A stretch of 64,000 nucleotides of DNA, taken from a virus. Numbering within the stretch: position 1 is the stretch's first letter; every line of letters starts with the position of its first letter. This document shows positions 31,578 through 40,672 of the stretch, piece after piece. Below the pieces are notes generated by a model. That model ran no database searches. It saw only the letters and a program-made list of their open reading frames with translations, and was not told the DNA's origin. Location: IMG/VR virus record IMGVR_UViG_3300048999_000192, positions 62,001 through 126,000 of that record; one strand, given 5' to 3'. A program made the translations under genes and the position numbers.

Positions 31578-31640
31578 TTGAGCCGTCCTCCTGCCTTTGT
31601 GCCTGCGTCAGGGAGGGCGGCTCAATCATTTTATTTTCTT
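31578..31640 (+). terminator. intrinsic terminator merging into promoter 13
   Basis: 14-bp stem TTGAGCCGTCCTCC with GGAGGGCGGCTCAA, a 20-base loop, then TCATTTTATTTTCTT. The T-rich tail also forms the AT-rich block of the next promoter. Confidence 0.8.
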
Positions 31641-31680
31641 CCCCTCTGGTGTTCCACTCCAGGTTTTCTTGGAGTAACGT
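31624..31680 (+). promoter_or_regulatory. early-type promoter 13 with AT-rich element
   Basis: AATCATTTTATTTTCTT, TTCCAC (31652), a 17-base spacer with CCAGGTTTTCTTGG, TAACGT (31675). An early-type promoter inside the late region, driving 31708. Confidence 0.75.
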
Positions 31681-31707
31681 GGCTGAAGCCACGATCGAAA
31701 GGACACC

Positions 31708-32061
31708 ATGGAGACCGTTCCCCACATCGTCGACAGCCTCGCCGTCGAGCGGAAGATGGACATGGTCATCGACGTCTCCGGCCAGCCGGACGTCACCGAC
31801 ACCATGAACCGCCGCAAGGTCCTCCCGCAGAAGCTGCTCCTCACCTATCGCCAGGAGGGCCTGGACGTCCCCGTCTCCCTGTGGCACGTGATCGTGCGCG
31901 GCCCCCTCCGCCTCAGCGCGGGCACCCTGTCCAAGGTCACCACGCACGACGTCAACAGCTACTTCTGGAAGCTGGAGGCGGACGAGCTGGAGGAGCTCGA
32001 CCATCGGTTCCCGGCCTGGGTCCGGGCGCTGGTGGAGGAGTACTGGCCCGCCACCATCTGA
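31708..32061 (+). CDS. hypothetical protein, 117 aa
   Basis: ATG behind CGAAAGGAC. Mixed alpha/beta (MVIDVSGQPDVTDTMNRRK), ending in an acidic helix. Single-gene unit between its promoter and a terminator. Unknown. Confidence 0.65.
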   Translation: METVPHIVDSLAVERKMDMVIDVSGQPDVTDTMNRRKVLPQKLLLTYRQEGLDVPVSLWHVIVRGPLRLSAGTLSKVTTHDVNSYFWKLEADELEELDHRFPAWVRALVEEYWPATI

Positions 32062-32073
32062 GCCATCCCTGGA

Positions 32074-32121
32074 GATCGGCCCCCGCTACCGTCCGGCGGG
32101 GGCCGATCATTTTATTTTCTT
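32074..32121 (+). terminator. intrinsic terminator merging into promoter 14
   Basis: Perfect 13-bp stem GATCGGCCCCCGC/GCGGGGGCCGATC then ATTTTATTTTCTT. Confidence 0.85.
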
Positions 32122-32161
32122 CCCTCAGGTGGTTCCCTCCCCACAATCCTTGGAGTAGGGT
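32105..32161 (+). promoter_or_regulatory. early-type promoter 14 with AT-rich element
   Basis: GATCATTTTATTTTCTT, TTCCCT (32133), a 17-base spacer with CCACAATCCTTGG, TAGGGT (32156). Drives the island genes 32195-33602. Confidence 0.75.
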
Positions 32162-32194
32162 GGGGGTACACACCGAGAGAAGGGGCCACAAAAG

Positions 32195-32416
32195 ATGGCG
32201 AACCTGAGCCGGAAGAACTACACCGAGATCGCCGAGGCCGTCGGCATCGAGCGTCGCGCGGTGAGCGCCAGTGACCGCGAGGGCTACACCCGCGAGGAGG
32301 TCGCCGAGATGCTCGACGCGATCTCGACCCGCCTCGCCCGCGCGATGACCGGCACCAACGCCCAGTTCAACCGCCCCCGCTTCCTGGAGGCCTGTGGCGT
32401 GGAGGAGGGCAAGTGA
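32195..32416 (+). CDS. hypothetical actinophage-type protein, 73 aa
   Basis: Helical, MANLSRKNYTEIAEAVGIER...FNRPRFLEACGV, a pattern seen in many small actinophage proteins of unknown role. ATG follows GAGAGAAGGGG. Confidence 0.7.
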   Translation: MANLSRKNYTEIAEAVGIERRAVSASDREGYTREEVAEMLDAISTRLARAMTGTNAQFNRPRFLEACGVEEGK

Positions 32417-32790
32417 GCTCCATCGTCATCGAGGTCCCCGAGGACCTGGAGACCGTCCTGGTCGAGGACCTGTTCCGCATCCAGGACGAGGACACCCGCC
32501 ACGCGATGGTGCACAAGCGGGCGAACAACCCCGACCTGTGCCCCGAGTGCCGGGCCTATGTCCAGGCGATGCGCCAGGTGATCGAGACCCGGCGGCTCTC
32601 CCCCAAGGGTCAGGCGATCGAAACGGCCGCCATCGCGCTCTACCGCCAGGAGGTCGGCTTCGAGTCCTTCGCCGCCGCCAGCCGGGTGTGGTCGTACCGT
32701 GCGGACCAGCACGAGGCCTACCGCAGCCGGGCTCGCGAGATCTTCACCCTCACCGACCCCATCTTCCCGATCTACCGCGCGGAGGACTGA
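32413..32790 (+). CDS. hypothetical helical protein, 125 aa
   Basis: GTGA overlap. CPEC near residue 43, otherwise charged helices (RQVIETRRLSPKGQAIETAA). Unknown. Confidence 0.6.
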   Translation: MSSIVIEVPEDLETVLVEDLFRIQDEDTRHAMVHKRANNPDLCPECRAYVQAMRQVIETRRLSPKGQAIETAAIALYRQEVGFESFAAASRVWSYRADQHEAYRSRAREIFTLTDPIFPIYRAED

Positions 32791-32792
32791 TC

Positions 32793-33041
32793 ATGAAGAC
32801 CACCGAGACCCCCGCCCAGCGCCCGCTCCGCGAGATCGCCGCCGAGATCAAGGAGAACTGGAAGAACGTCTACTTCGGCGCGGTGCCCTACCTGGACGCC
32901 ATGGGCGGGCTGGAGGCGATCGACGGCTACTTCGGGGTCGATGACGCCCGCACGATCGTCCGCTACTTCCTCTCCAACGCCGCCACCTGGCGGGGTGAGA
33001 CCGCCCGCCGCGTCAAGGCCGAACTAAAGGCGATGCTCTGA
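32793..33041 (+). CDS. hypothetical protein, 82 aa
   Basis: ATG 2 bases after the previous stop, GGAGG upstream. Helical (LREIAAEIKENWKNVYFGAVPYLDAM). The phrase resembles other actinophage early proteins. Unknown. Confidence 0.6.
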   Translation: MKTTETPAQRPLREIAAEIKENWKNVYFGAVPYLDAMGGLEAIDGYFGVDDARTIVRYFLSNAATWRGETARRVKAELKAML

Positions 33042-33043
33042 TC

Positions 33044-33355
33044 ATGGAAAAGTTCCTCAAGCTCCAGCCCTCCCCGCGTGTCGACAACATCGTGGACGGC
33101 CACGAGATGACCCAGCTCCCCTACCCGTTCTTCGTCGAGCAGGACGGCACCGTCCTGCATCCCGACACCGTGCAGGCGGTGCGGGCGCTGGGCTTCCAGA
33201 CCGACCTGGCCCGGCACGAGGTCGACCTTCTCTGGGATGAGATCTGGGAGCACCCGGAGCTGGCCGTCGGCAAGTACCTGGTCTCCACTACCCCCGACGG
33301 CGGCATGGGTGTCCACACCATCGCCATCGACACCGCCGAATTCATCGGGGGGTAG
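33044..33355 (+). CDS. hypothetical protein, 103 aa
   Basis: Two bases after the previous stop. Alpha/beta with a C-terminal sheet (GGMGVHTIAIDTAEF). Unknown. Confidence 0.6.
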   Translation: MEKFLKLQPSPRVDNIVDGHEMTQLPYPFFVEQDGTVLHPDTVQAVRALGFQTDLARHEVDLLWDEIWEHPELAVGKYLVSTTPDGGMGVHTIAIDTAEFIGG

Positions 33356-33359
33356 CGCC

Positions 33360-33602
33360 ATGATCGAGCTGGAGATCGGGGAGGAGGTCGAGATCTACTT
33401 CGACAACTACAACCGTTACTCCGACCCCACTCTGGAGGGGATCGGCACGGTGACCAAGGTCGTCAAGGGCAGCGTGTTCATCGAGTGGCCGTCGGGACAG
33501 ATCAAGTTCTCCCGCACCTTCCAGCGCAGCCAGGACGCCTACCAGGGCCGGTTCTTCCGCAAGGCGGACCAGAACGTTCGCTTCGCCCAGCATCGCGGCT
33601 GA
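33360..33602 (+). CDS. small beta-barrel-like protein, 80 aa
   Basis: MIELEIGEEVEIYFDNY...GTVTKVVKGSVFIEWPSG looks like a KOW/SH3-type barrel; basic tail with FRKADQNVRFAQHRG. Last gene of the island, directly before a late-type leader. Confidence 0.6.
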   Translation: MIELEIGEEVEIYFDNYNRYSDPTLEGIGTVTKVVKGSVFIEWPSGQIKFSRTFQRSQDAYQGRFFRKADQNVRFAQHRG

Positions 33603-33605
33603 CAA

Positions 33606-33641
33606 GCTGTCCACGAGCCCCACCACACCCCGAAAGGGTGG
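33606..33641 (+). promoter_or_regulatory. late-type leader element 2
   Basis: GCTGT at 33606 and GAAAGGGTGG at 33632 (26 bases). Between and after them, GAGCCCCACC (33615) pairs with GGTGGGGCTT (33643) and CACCC with GGGTG. The 3' arm, GGAGGTGGGG, is also the ribosome-binding site for GTG 33654. Confidence 0.55.
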
Positions 33642-33653
33642 AGGTGGGGCTTC

Positions 33654-36600
33654 GTGCGTCCTGGGGAAGAGTCGGCTCGGTCCGACGCTGGCAAGCAGAC
33701 CGTCTGGCCGGTCGCTGTCGGCGGCGGCCTGGTGGACATGTGCGCCCACCACAAGACGATCCACGAGGGGCACTCCAACCTCGCCAACCAGATCGCCGCC
33801 CAGACCGGCCTGGCGCAGGAGGAGCACGAGGAGCTCACCCCGCACACCGGCACCTGCGTGGAGTGCAAGCGCCGCGCGGGCAAGGGCGAGCTGATGCACT
33901 CGCTCGACTCGGCGCTGCCGACCGGATATCGCAAGAAGCAGGATCAGAGCGACCGTACGCCCCGCAGGCCGTTCGAGCCGGGCAAGACCCGCACCAAGCC
34001 CCTGGAGCCCCTCCCGCCGTCTCTGAACGCCGTGCAGGCCTCCTCCGAGGAGATGCGCCCGCTGCCGGGAGCGCTCTACCACGTCACCACGGCCCGGGAC
34101 GCGGTGCTGGCCCACGGCCTGAAGAACCGCACCGAGCTCGGCCAGCAGTACGGCCACGGCCTCGGTGGCGGCCGGGACGACACGATCTCCCTGACGACCC
34201 ACCGGCCGACGGCCGAGCACCTGCTGCACTCCCTGCACGAGTACCACGACGTGCTCAACGGCAAGATCAAGCTGGCCGACCTGAAGGAGAAGGCCCGGCA
34301 GGGAGTCGGGGCCGAGAAGCCCTATGACTACATGCTGAAGGACCACGCTGACGAGGATCTCGCCGCCGCCGACAAGGGCCGGGCGATCGAGCACCGGATG
34401 CACGACCGCTCCGAGGTGGGCGAGGACTGGAAGCCCCTGGACGAGGGCATGCATGGCACCGGCCCCCAGGGGGAGTACCACCTCCACATGGCCTGGGACC
34501 GGCCGCTGGACCGCTCGGAGCTGCTCCACAAGCGTGATGACGTCTACAAGAAGTTCTCCTGGGGGCGTCAGGGCGCGGGTGGTCACCCCGACCCCCTGTT
34601 CATCGCCAACGACCCCGGCGAGTTCGTCAAGAAGGACCCGGGCCAGTTCGCCCTGATGCACGTGCGCCCTCACGAGGGAGCGCACGGGATCCAGATGAAC
34701 GACCGCACCGAGGGCACCGACGCGGGGGAGTGGCGGGCGCTGTCGGGCAAGGATCTCCACGTCGTGCACCACGAGGGCCGAGAGGCCATCACGCCCCGTA
34801 CGGCCGCCGCTGACCACCACGTCTTCTATCACGTCACGGACAATCCGAACTTCGAGCTGAGCACCACCCACCGGCCGCACCTGAACCTGGAGGGCGGTGA
34901 GGACGAGCACCGCGAGCCAGGCATCCACATGGCTGACCACGAGGGCATCAACCGCTGGATGGGCACCGGCGGGTACATCAGGCCGTACATGGTGGAGCTG
35001 CACGCCCACCCCGAGCTCGACGACCACCCCGACACCGAGCACGGCTTCGCCCGCGAGCGTTACGTCCCGGCCAAGCACTACGACAAGCTGAAGGTCCACC
35101 GCGTGATCCCGCTCGACGCCTGGGACCGCGAGCAGGGCGGTTATGGCCACATGGAGCAGTCGCTGGGCTCGGAGTACGACACCGGCGCGCCCATCGCCAG
35201 CTCACACGAGGACCGGCCCTACCGGCCCCGGACGCCCTACACCGGCCCGGACGCCCGCGAGATGACACCGGAGCAGCACCAGCACCACACCGACCGCTAC
35301 GACCGGTTCATGAGCGACCGCATCAGCCGTCAGGCCGCCTCGTATCCGATCAAGTACACCCGAATGACCCAGAACGGGTACGAGGACGTCGAGGACGAGA
35401 TCGAGGGCCCGCTGTTCCACGGCAGCCGCTCCAAGCGCCTGCAGCCGGGCGACATGATCACCAAGGGCCGCAAGACCAATCCCTGGGGCGACCAGGGCCC
35501 CAAGAGCCAGACGGTCCACTTCACCGTGCACCACGACACCGCGCGGGACTACGCCGACCAGGCGGGCGGCCACGTCTATGAGGTCGAGCCGACGGGGGAG
35601 TTCAAGCACGACTACTCCGGCGGCGACTTCAAGACCGCGCACCCGCTGCGCGTCGTGCGCATGGTGCCGCGTTCGGAGTGGGAGGCCTCCAAGGAGGCCA
35701 GCCGCCGTACGGCCATGACTCCGGAGCGCCGCGCCGAGATCGAGCGCATCCGGCAGGAGCGCAAGAACCGTCCCCGCCGCCCGGCCGGTCAGCCGCGCGC
35801 CGACGCGTTCTCGCACCTGTTCACGCCGATCCCCGAGCACGAGCTGGAGGAGCAGCGCCAGGCGCGTATGCCCAAGCCCGAGCCGATCAACGACAAGACC
35901 TACTCGATCGGCGACGTCAGCAAGCACTACGAGTGGGAGGGCTTCGACCCGTACGAGATCGAGCACCTCGTGCATCACCCGGAGCACGCCCAGTTCACCC
36001 ACGAGGACGTGCCGGTGCACAGCCTGCGCCACATCACCGAGCACGGCGAGCTCGTCAAGCCGCCGTCCTACCGCGACATCGCCGACCAGGGGGATGACGA
36101 GCAGGAGCGGCTCGGGGAGCTGGAGCGCGGGCACGACGACGGCGCCCACATCCCGCCCATCGTCGTCGTCCGCCACGGCGAGCACCACATCATCGCCGAC
36201 GGCTCCCACCGGGCGGCCATCGCGGCCGAGCGCGGCCACACCCACATCCCGGCCTTCGTCACCGAGCGGACGATCATGCCCAAGACCGGTCGCATGGGCG
36301 ATGGCGGCCCCGACCCATTCGAGCGTACGGCCGCGATGCACAACCCCAACGCCAAGGCGGGGCAGGCCGAGGACGAGTGGTACCACGGCAGCCCGCACGA
36401 CTTCGACAGCTTCAGTGACACCGGGTCAAGTAACGACACCGAGGACCACGTCAACCACTGGAACGTGCTCCTGGGCAACCACTTCACTGCGACCCACAAC
36501 GTGGCGCATGACTTCAGCCTGGGCCTGCACCACGCCTCGGACGCGAACGGCAACGACGACGCCGAGGAGCCGCTGGGCCACGTCATCCACGCCAGGCTGC

Positions 36601-38309
36601 ACATCAAGCGGCCCAAGGTCTACAAGTCCGAGCACGACATGGACCAGGAGGTCCACGAGCACGAGGTGAAGCGCGGCAACCTGCTCGACCCGCACCTGCC
36701 CGAGACGCCGCACGAGGACGCCGACGATGACGAGTGGGACGACTACTACGCCGACGCCGGGCACGCGCGGGTCTACCGGGGTGACAGCCATGGGCCCTTC
36801 GGCCCGAACGAGCCGGACCCGAACGTGGCTCACGGCTTCCACCCCAAGGCGACCGGCTGGCTGAACCACCACCCGGACAAGGAGGGCATCGCCGCCCGCC
36901 ACAAGGCCCGGCTGATCAAGCAGGGCTACGACGGCATCGTCTACGGCAATGAGTTCGAGCGGGCCGACGCCGGGGGCAAGGAGAAGTCCGCCATCGCCTT
37001 CCATCCGCATCAGGTCGAGATCACCCAGCACCACTACGGCCGCACCGGCCAGTGCCTGAACCCCGAGGAGTGCGCCCGGCAGCGCGCGGCCGACCACGAC
37101 CCGGGCCAGCTCGCGCTACCCATGGAGCACACTTCGGCCCTGACGGCGGGCGGCGTCAGCCGTCTCGCACTGCCGCTTCCGGCGGAGTGCTGGAGCCGGT
37201 ACCGCTCGACTCTGGGCGACCGTACGGCCTCCTGGGACGACGATGACGAGTGGAGCGAGGACGAGACCTTCCACTGCCCGGCGTGCGGCGAGGACCATGA
37301 GGACGAAGAGACGCGCGACAACCACATGATGGCCCATACCGACTGGGACAGGGTGCATCCCAAGCTTCCCGACACCCTGCACCGGGGCATGGCCGTCTCG
37401 CTGCCGGACGAAGTCCATGACGTCGTCCACGATGAGTCGCGGCCGTCGGCCGAGCGGGCGCAAGCGCTGGCCGACCACGTCAAGAAGCGTGGGCTGGGCA
37501 TGCACTTCACGGACGACAAGCAGCAGGCCGCGCACTACTCGCACGTCTACCACCAGCCTGGCGACACCCACGTGATCGTGCACTCGCGCAAGCCGGACAT
37601 GCATCACATCGAGACCGACCCCGGTGAGCTCGAATCCCAGCAGGTCATCGGTTATGGCCAGCACGATGACAACGAGATCCCGATTCGCTCCGGCGCGCCC
37701 GTGCACGCCACCGGGATCTCCTGGAAGCACGAGGATCCCAAGGCCGACTGGCATACGCACAACTTCGGAAGGTCCATGGAAATGACCGCGATGCGCAAGC
37801 AGGCCCACGACAGCGGTGACGGTCAGCGGATCTTCCACTGCCCGTTCTGCGGTGCTGGCCAGGTGATCGCCCGTTCGGACGGCACCACCGAGTGCGAGTT
37901 CTGCCACCAGGCCTTCACGGTCCAGGTGCAGCCGCAGTTCAACAGCTTCCCGCAGACCGACCCGACCACCGGCCTGCCGATCATGATCCCGGGCATGCCG
38001 GGCCAGATCGATGCCCCTGGCACGCCGCCAGGGGCTCCAGGAGGCGCTCTGCCGCCCGGAGCGGACGAGGAGTCGGACAACCCGTTCGCGGCCGACAGCG
38101 GTGACGAGAGCGGCCCTCCCGGGGCCGATGACGGTGGGGACGACTCCGGCGATGGCGGGGACGATAACAAGCCGGACTTCCTGAAGGGCTCCAGCTTCCG
38201 GACGGCCTCGGGCGACCTGCTCACCGAGGCGGCCTACACCCGCCACCTCGCGCTGCGCTTCTCGGCCAACCCTGAGAAGATGATCGAACTGCTGCGGAGC
38301 GGGCGATGA
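33654..38309 (+). CDS. giant polyvalent protein: ADP-ribosyltransferase-like modules, ParB-like domain, zinc fingers
   Basis: 1551 aa. In order: ART-like module 1 (YHVTTARD, about 139-230); module 2 (FYHVTDNPNFELSTTHRP, about 387-505); an Arr (rifampin ADP-ribosyltransferase)-like module (LFHGSRSKRLQPGD, VHFT, YEVEPTGEFKHD, HPLRVV, 585-680); a ParB-like segment (about 785-875, HIIADGSHRAAIAAERG); an ART-PolyVal-like module (WYHGSPHDFDSF, GNHFTATH, GYDGIVYGNEFE, 909-1130); a classical C2H2 finger (C1208, C1211, H1224, H1228); another ART-like module (LHRGMAVSLPDEV, MHFTDDKQQAAHYS, about 1241-1376); a CPFC/CEFC ribbon (1396-1416); a Pro/Gly linker and a C-terminal helix. RTA or QAA motifs mark most junctions. 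ART enzymes move ADP-ribose from NAD to targets. Packaging and injection with phage DNA, like T4 Alt, is inferred from its place beside the portal gene. Confidence 0.75.
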   Translation: MRPGEESARSDAGKQTVWPVAVGGGLVDMCAHHKTIHEGHSNLANQIAAQTGLAQEEHEELTPHTGTCVECKRRAGKGELMHSLDSALPTGYRKKQDQSDRTPRRPFEPGKTRTKPLEPLPPSLNAVQASSEEMRPLPGALYHVTTARDAVLAHGLKNRTELGQQYGHGLGGGRDDTISLTTHRPTAEHLLHSLHEYHDVLNGKIKLADLKEKARQGVGAEKPYDYMLKDHADEDLAAADKGRAIEHRMHDRSEVGEDWKPLDEGMHGTGPQGEYHLHMAWDRPLDRSELLHKRDDVYKKFSWGRQGAGGHPDPLFIANDPGEFVKKDPGQFALMHVRPHEGAHGIQMNDRTEGTDAGEWRALSGKDLHVVHHEGREAITPRTAAADHHVFYHVTDNPNFELSTTHRPHLNLEGGEDEHREPGIHMADHEGINRWMGTGGYIRPYMVELHAHPELDDHPDTEHGFARERYVPAKHYDKLKVHRVIPLDAWDREQGGYGHMEQSLGSEYDTGAPIASSHEDRPYRPRTPYTGPDAREMTPEQHQHHTDRYDRFMSDRISRQAASYPIKYTRMTQNGYEDVEDEIEGPLFHGSRSKRLQPGDMITKGRKTNPWGDQGPKSQTVHFTVHHDTARDYADQAGGHVYEVEPTGEFKHDYSGGDFKTAHPLRVVRMVPRSEWEASKEASRRTAMTPERRAEIERIRQERKNRPRRPAGQPRADAFSHLFTPIPEHELEEQRQARMPKPEPINDKTYSIGDVSKHYEWEGFDPYEIEHLVHHPEHAQFTHEDVPVHSLRHITEHGELVKPPSYRDIADQGDDEQERLGELERGHDDGAHIPPIVVVRHGEHHIIADGSHRAAIAAERGHTHIPAFVTERTIMPKTGRMGDGGPDPFERTAAMHNPNAKAGQAEDEWYHGSPHDFDSFSDTGSSNDTEDHVNHWNVLLGNHFTATHNVAHDFSLGLHHASDANGNDDAEEPLGHVIHARLHIKRPKVYKSEHDMDQEVHEHEVKRGNLLDPHLPETPHEDADDDEWDDYYADAGHARVYRGDSHGPFGPNEPDPNVAHGFHPKATGWLNHHPDKEGIAARHKARLIKQGYDGIVYGNEFERADAGGKEKSAIAFHPHQVEITQHHYGRTGQCLNPEECARQRAADHDPGQLALPMEHTSALTAGGVSRLALPLPAECWSRYRSTLGDRTASWDDDDEWSEDETFHCPACGEDHEDEETRDNHMMAHTDWDRVHPKLPDTLHRGMAVSLPDEVHDVVHDESRPSAERAQALADHVKKRGLGMHFTDDKQQAAHYSHVYHQPGDTHVIVHSRKPDMHHIETDPGELESQQVIGYGQHDDNEIPIRSGAPVHATGISWKHEDPKADWHTHNFGRSMEMTAMRKQAHDSGDGQRIFHCPFCGAGQVIARSDGTTECEFCHQAFTVQVQPQFNSFPQTDPTTGLPIMIPGMPGQIDAPGTPPGAPGGALPPGADEESDNPFAADSGDESGPPGADDGGDDSGDGGDDNKPDFLKGSSFRTASGDLLTEAAYTRHLALRFSANPEKMIELLRSGR

Positions 38310-38476
38310 AGGTCTGGGTCCTGGTCGACTTCACCGGCCCCTCCGGCCAGCGGTACACCAAAGGCAGCCAGCTCACCCTCCCCAATGACACGCCCGAGCA
38401 GCAGGCCTACGTCTCGTCACTGATCCGCTACGGCATCGTGACGACGGCCAAGCCCGCGACAGGAGCCACCACGTGA
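38306..38476 (+). CDS. hypothetical small protein before the portal, 56 aa
   Basis: ATGA overlap on the left and overlap with the portal GTG on the right. MKVWVLVDFTGPSGQRYTKG then a short helix and a TTAKPATGATT tail; a small beta unit. Resembles the protein at 52644 in its K-G-x-Q/A-G-D layout only loosely. Possibly a minor head protein. Confidence 0.6.
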   Translation: MKVWVLVDFTGPSGQRYTKGSQLTLPNDTPEQQAYVSSLIRYGIVTTAKPATGATT

Positions 38477-40671
38477 CCGACGACTTCGCGAACCGCATCG
38501 CCGGTGTCCAGAGCGCCATGAAGGCCAAGTCCCCGTTCTCTCGTAAGCGGGCGCAGGACACCGGCACCGGCGAGGCGGCCGAGATGCGCCGCAACCGCGC
38601 CGTGAACAAGAAGGTCGCCGCCGCAGGGTCCGGCAGCGACATCTCCTTCGCTACCGGCCGCCCGAGAGATCCCCTTTTCTACTGGAAGCAAAATAACCTT
38701 CCATATGACTTCGGTAAGCATGAGGAGCTGCGGAAGGTAAGAGCATTCTGTCGCCTTCTGTACCAGACTGACTCAATTATCGGTTCGGCGATCGACATCT
38801 ACTCCAAGTGGCCGCTGATCGGCATGGAGCTGTCGTGCAAGGACCAGAAGCTGACCGACTTCTACACCAACCTTTTCGGATTCGGTGAGGACGCCGACGA
38901 CAGCTCGCTCGACTACGAGGCCTTCCTGCCCCGCGTCGGCCGGGAGTACTGGACCGTCGGTGAGGCGTGGCCATTCGCCACGTTCAACCCGATGCTCGGT
39001 GTCTGGGAGGACGAGGAGCTCCTGCAGCCGGACGACGTCGATGTCCAGCGCAGCCCGTTCCTGAAGGACCCGAGGTTCTTCATCCGGCTGCCCGAGACCA
39101 TCCGCCGCCTGATGCAGACCCGCCAGCCAGCCTGGGAATACAACAAGCTGATGCAGGCGTATCCCGAGCTGGTCAACTACACCCACGAGAACCAGCTCAT
39201 GCCGGTCTCCAACATCCTGCTGCAGCAGATCAAGTTCGAAGGCGACACGTTCAACCCGCGCGGTGTCCCGCTGCTGACCCGCGCCATGCGCCCGGTGATG
39301 CAGCAGGAGATGCTCAACGCGGCCATGGACGCCATCGCCGACCGGATGTACACCCCGCTCATCCTGGTCAAGCTCGGCGCGTCCGCCTCTGACCTGGGCA
39401 CCAACGCCCCGTGGATCCCGACCGGTGATGACCTCGCCGATTTCGAGGAGGCGCTGGACGCGGCGCTGGCCGCCGACTTCCGCGCGCTGATCTACAACTT
39501 CGCGATCGACATCGAGTCCGTGTTCGGCCGGGAGCAGATGCCCGACCTGACGCCGGACTTCGAACGACTCGAAGACAAGATCCTCCAGACGTTCGGCCTG
39601 TCCCGGACACTCCTGACCGGTGCCTCGGCCGGTGAGACCTACGCCGCCGACGCGCTGAACCGCGACCTGATCACCCAGCTCCTGACGCACTACCAGAAGC
39701 TGATCAAGCATCACTGGCGGCAGCGGGCGCTGGTCGTCGCCGAGGCCCAGGAACATTTCGACTATGACGTCCGCAATGGGAAGCGCTACGTCAAGATGGA
39801 AGAAATCCTCGAAGTCGACGAGGAGACCGGCGACGAGCGCATCATCGAGCAGCCCAAGCTGCTGATCCCCGACCTGCACATGCAGACGATGAACCTGCGG
39901 GACGAGGAGCAGGAGCGCCAGTTCATGGAGGCGCTGCGTCAGGGCGGCGTGCCGATCTCCATGAAGACCAGGGTCCGTAACCTCCCGATCGACCTGGACG
40001 AGGAGATCGAGCGCAGCCAGGAGGAGGCCGTCCAGCTCATCGTCTCCGAGGCCGAGACCCGCAAGCGTGCCTACCAGGCGCTGCGCAACAACGGCCTGCC
40101 GATCCCGGACGACCTGCGCACCGAGTTCGAGGCCCTCGCCCAGCAGGCGCAGCAGCCCAGCCCGGCACTGTCGGCTGGCCAGCCGCAGATGATCCCCCAG
40201 CTCGGCCAGGACCCGCAGGCCGCCGACACGCCCAACCTCGCCCCGACGCAGCAGGACTTCCAGAACGACCCGCAGGACGAGTCCTCGGTGATGGCCCCGG
40301 TCATCCCGATGCCGATGGCTCCCCCGGGCGGAGAGGAAGAGGGCGACGCCCGGCCGGAGGAGTCCGACGAGGAGCGCGACGGCATGCCCACCTCGGCCGT
40401 GCTCTACCGGAAGGCCCAGAGCATGCGCACGGTGGCGGCCACCCGGCACGCCGACGTGGTCGAGGCCGAGCAGAAGCTGGCCCGCGAGCAGGCCTGGGCC
40501 GAGTGGGAGGTCAATCGCGTCGAGGCCGCCGCCAACGGCACCGACATGCCCGCGACGCCGCCAGAGGACCTGACCGCCTACACGGTGCCCGCCCAGATGC
40601 GCGGCCCGATGCACATCGGCCAGCGGCGCAACCTCGATCGGGACTGGAAGGCCGCGCTCGACGACGACTGA
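38473..40671 (+). CDS. portal protein
   Basis: 732 aa from GTG behind AGGAG. Residues 70-440 have portal character: RVFCRLLYQTD-like start (here RAFCRLLYQTDSIIGSAIDI), a long beta/alpha wing, stem helices with MNAAMD-like wording (EMLNAAMDAIADRMYTPLI), then FGLSRTLLTGASAGETYAAD and HHWRQRALVVAEAQE. The C-terminal 250 residues are Gln/Pro/Glu-rich and end in a helix. Twelve copies would form the ring at one capsid vertex through which DNA passes and the tail joins. A stretch near 38655-38785 uses A/T-ending codons unlike its surroundings. Confidence 0.85.
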   Translation: MTDDFANRIAGVQSAMKAKSPFSRKRAQDTGTGEAAEMRRNRAVNKKVAAAGSGSDISFATGRPRDPLFYWKQNNLPYDFGKHEELRKVRAFCRLLYQTDSIIGSAIDIYSKWPLIGMELSCKDQKLTDFYTNLFGFGEDADDSSLDYEAFLPRVGREYWTVGEAWPFATFNPMLGVWEDEELLQPDDVDVQRSPFLKDPRFFIRLPETIRRLMQTRQPAWEYNKLMQAYPELVNYTHENQLMPVSNILLQQIKFEGDTFNPRGVPLLTRAMRPVMQQEMLNAAMDAIADRMYTPLILVKLGASASDLGTNAPWIPTGDDLADFEEALDAALAADFRALIYNFAIDIESVFGREQMPDLTPDFERLEDKILQTFGLSRTLLTGASAGETYAADALNRDLITQLLTHYQKLIKHHWRQRALVVAEAQEHFDYDVRNGKRYVKMEEILEVDEETGDERIIEQPKLLIPDLHMQTMNLRDEEQERQFMEALRQGGVPISMKTRVRNLPIDLDEEIERSQEEAVQLIVSEAETRKRAYQALRNNGLPIPDDLRTEFEALAQQAQQPSPALSAGQPQMIPQLGQDPQAADTPNLAPTQQDFQNDPQDESSVMAPVIPMPMAPPGGEEEGDARPEESDEERDGMPTSAVLYRKAQSMRTVAATRHADVVEAEQKLAREQAWAEWEVNRVEAAANGTDMPATPPEDLTAYTVPAQMRGPMHIGQRRNLDRDWKAALDDD

Positions 40672-40672
40672 T

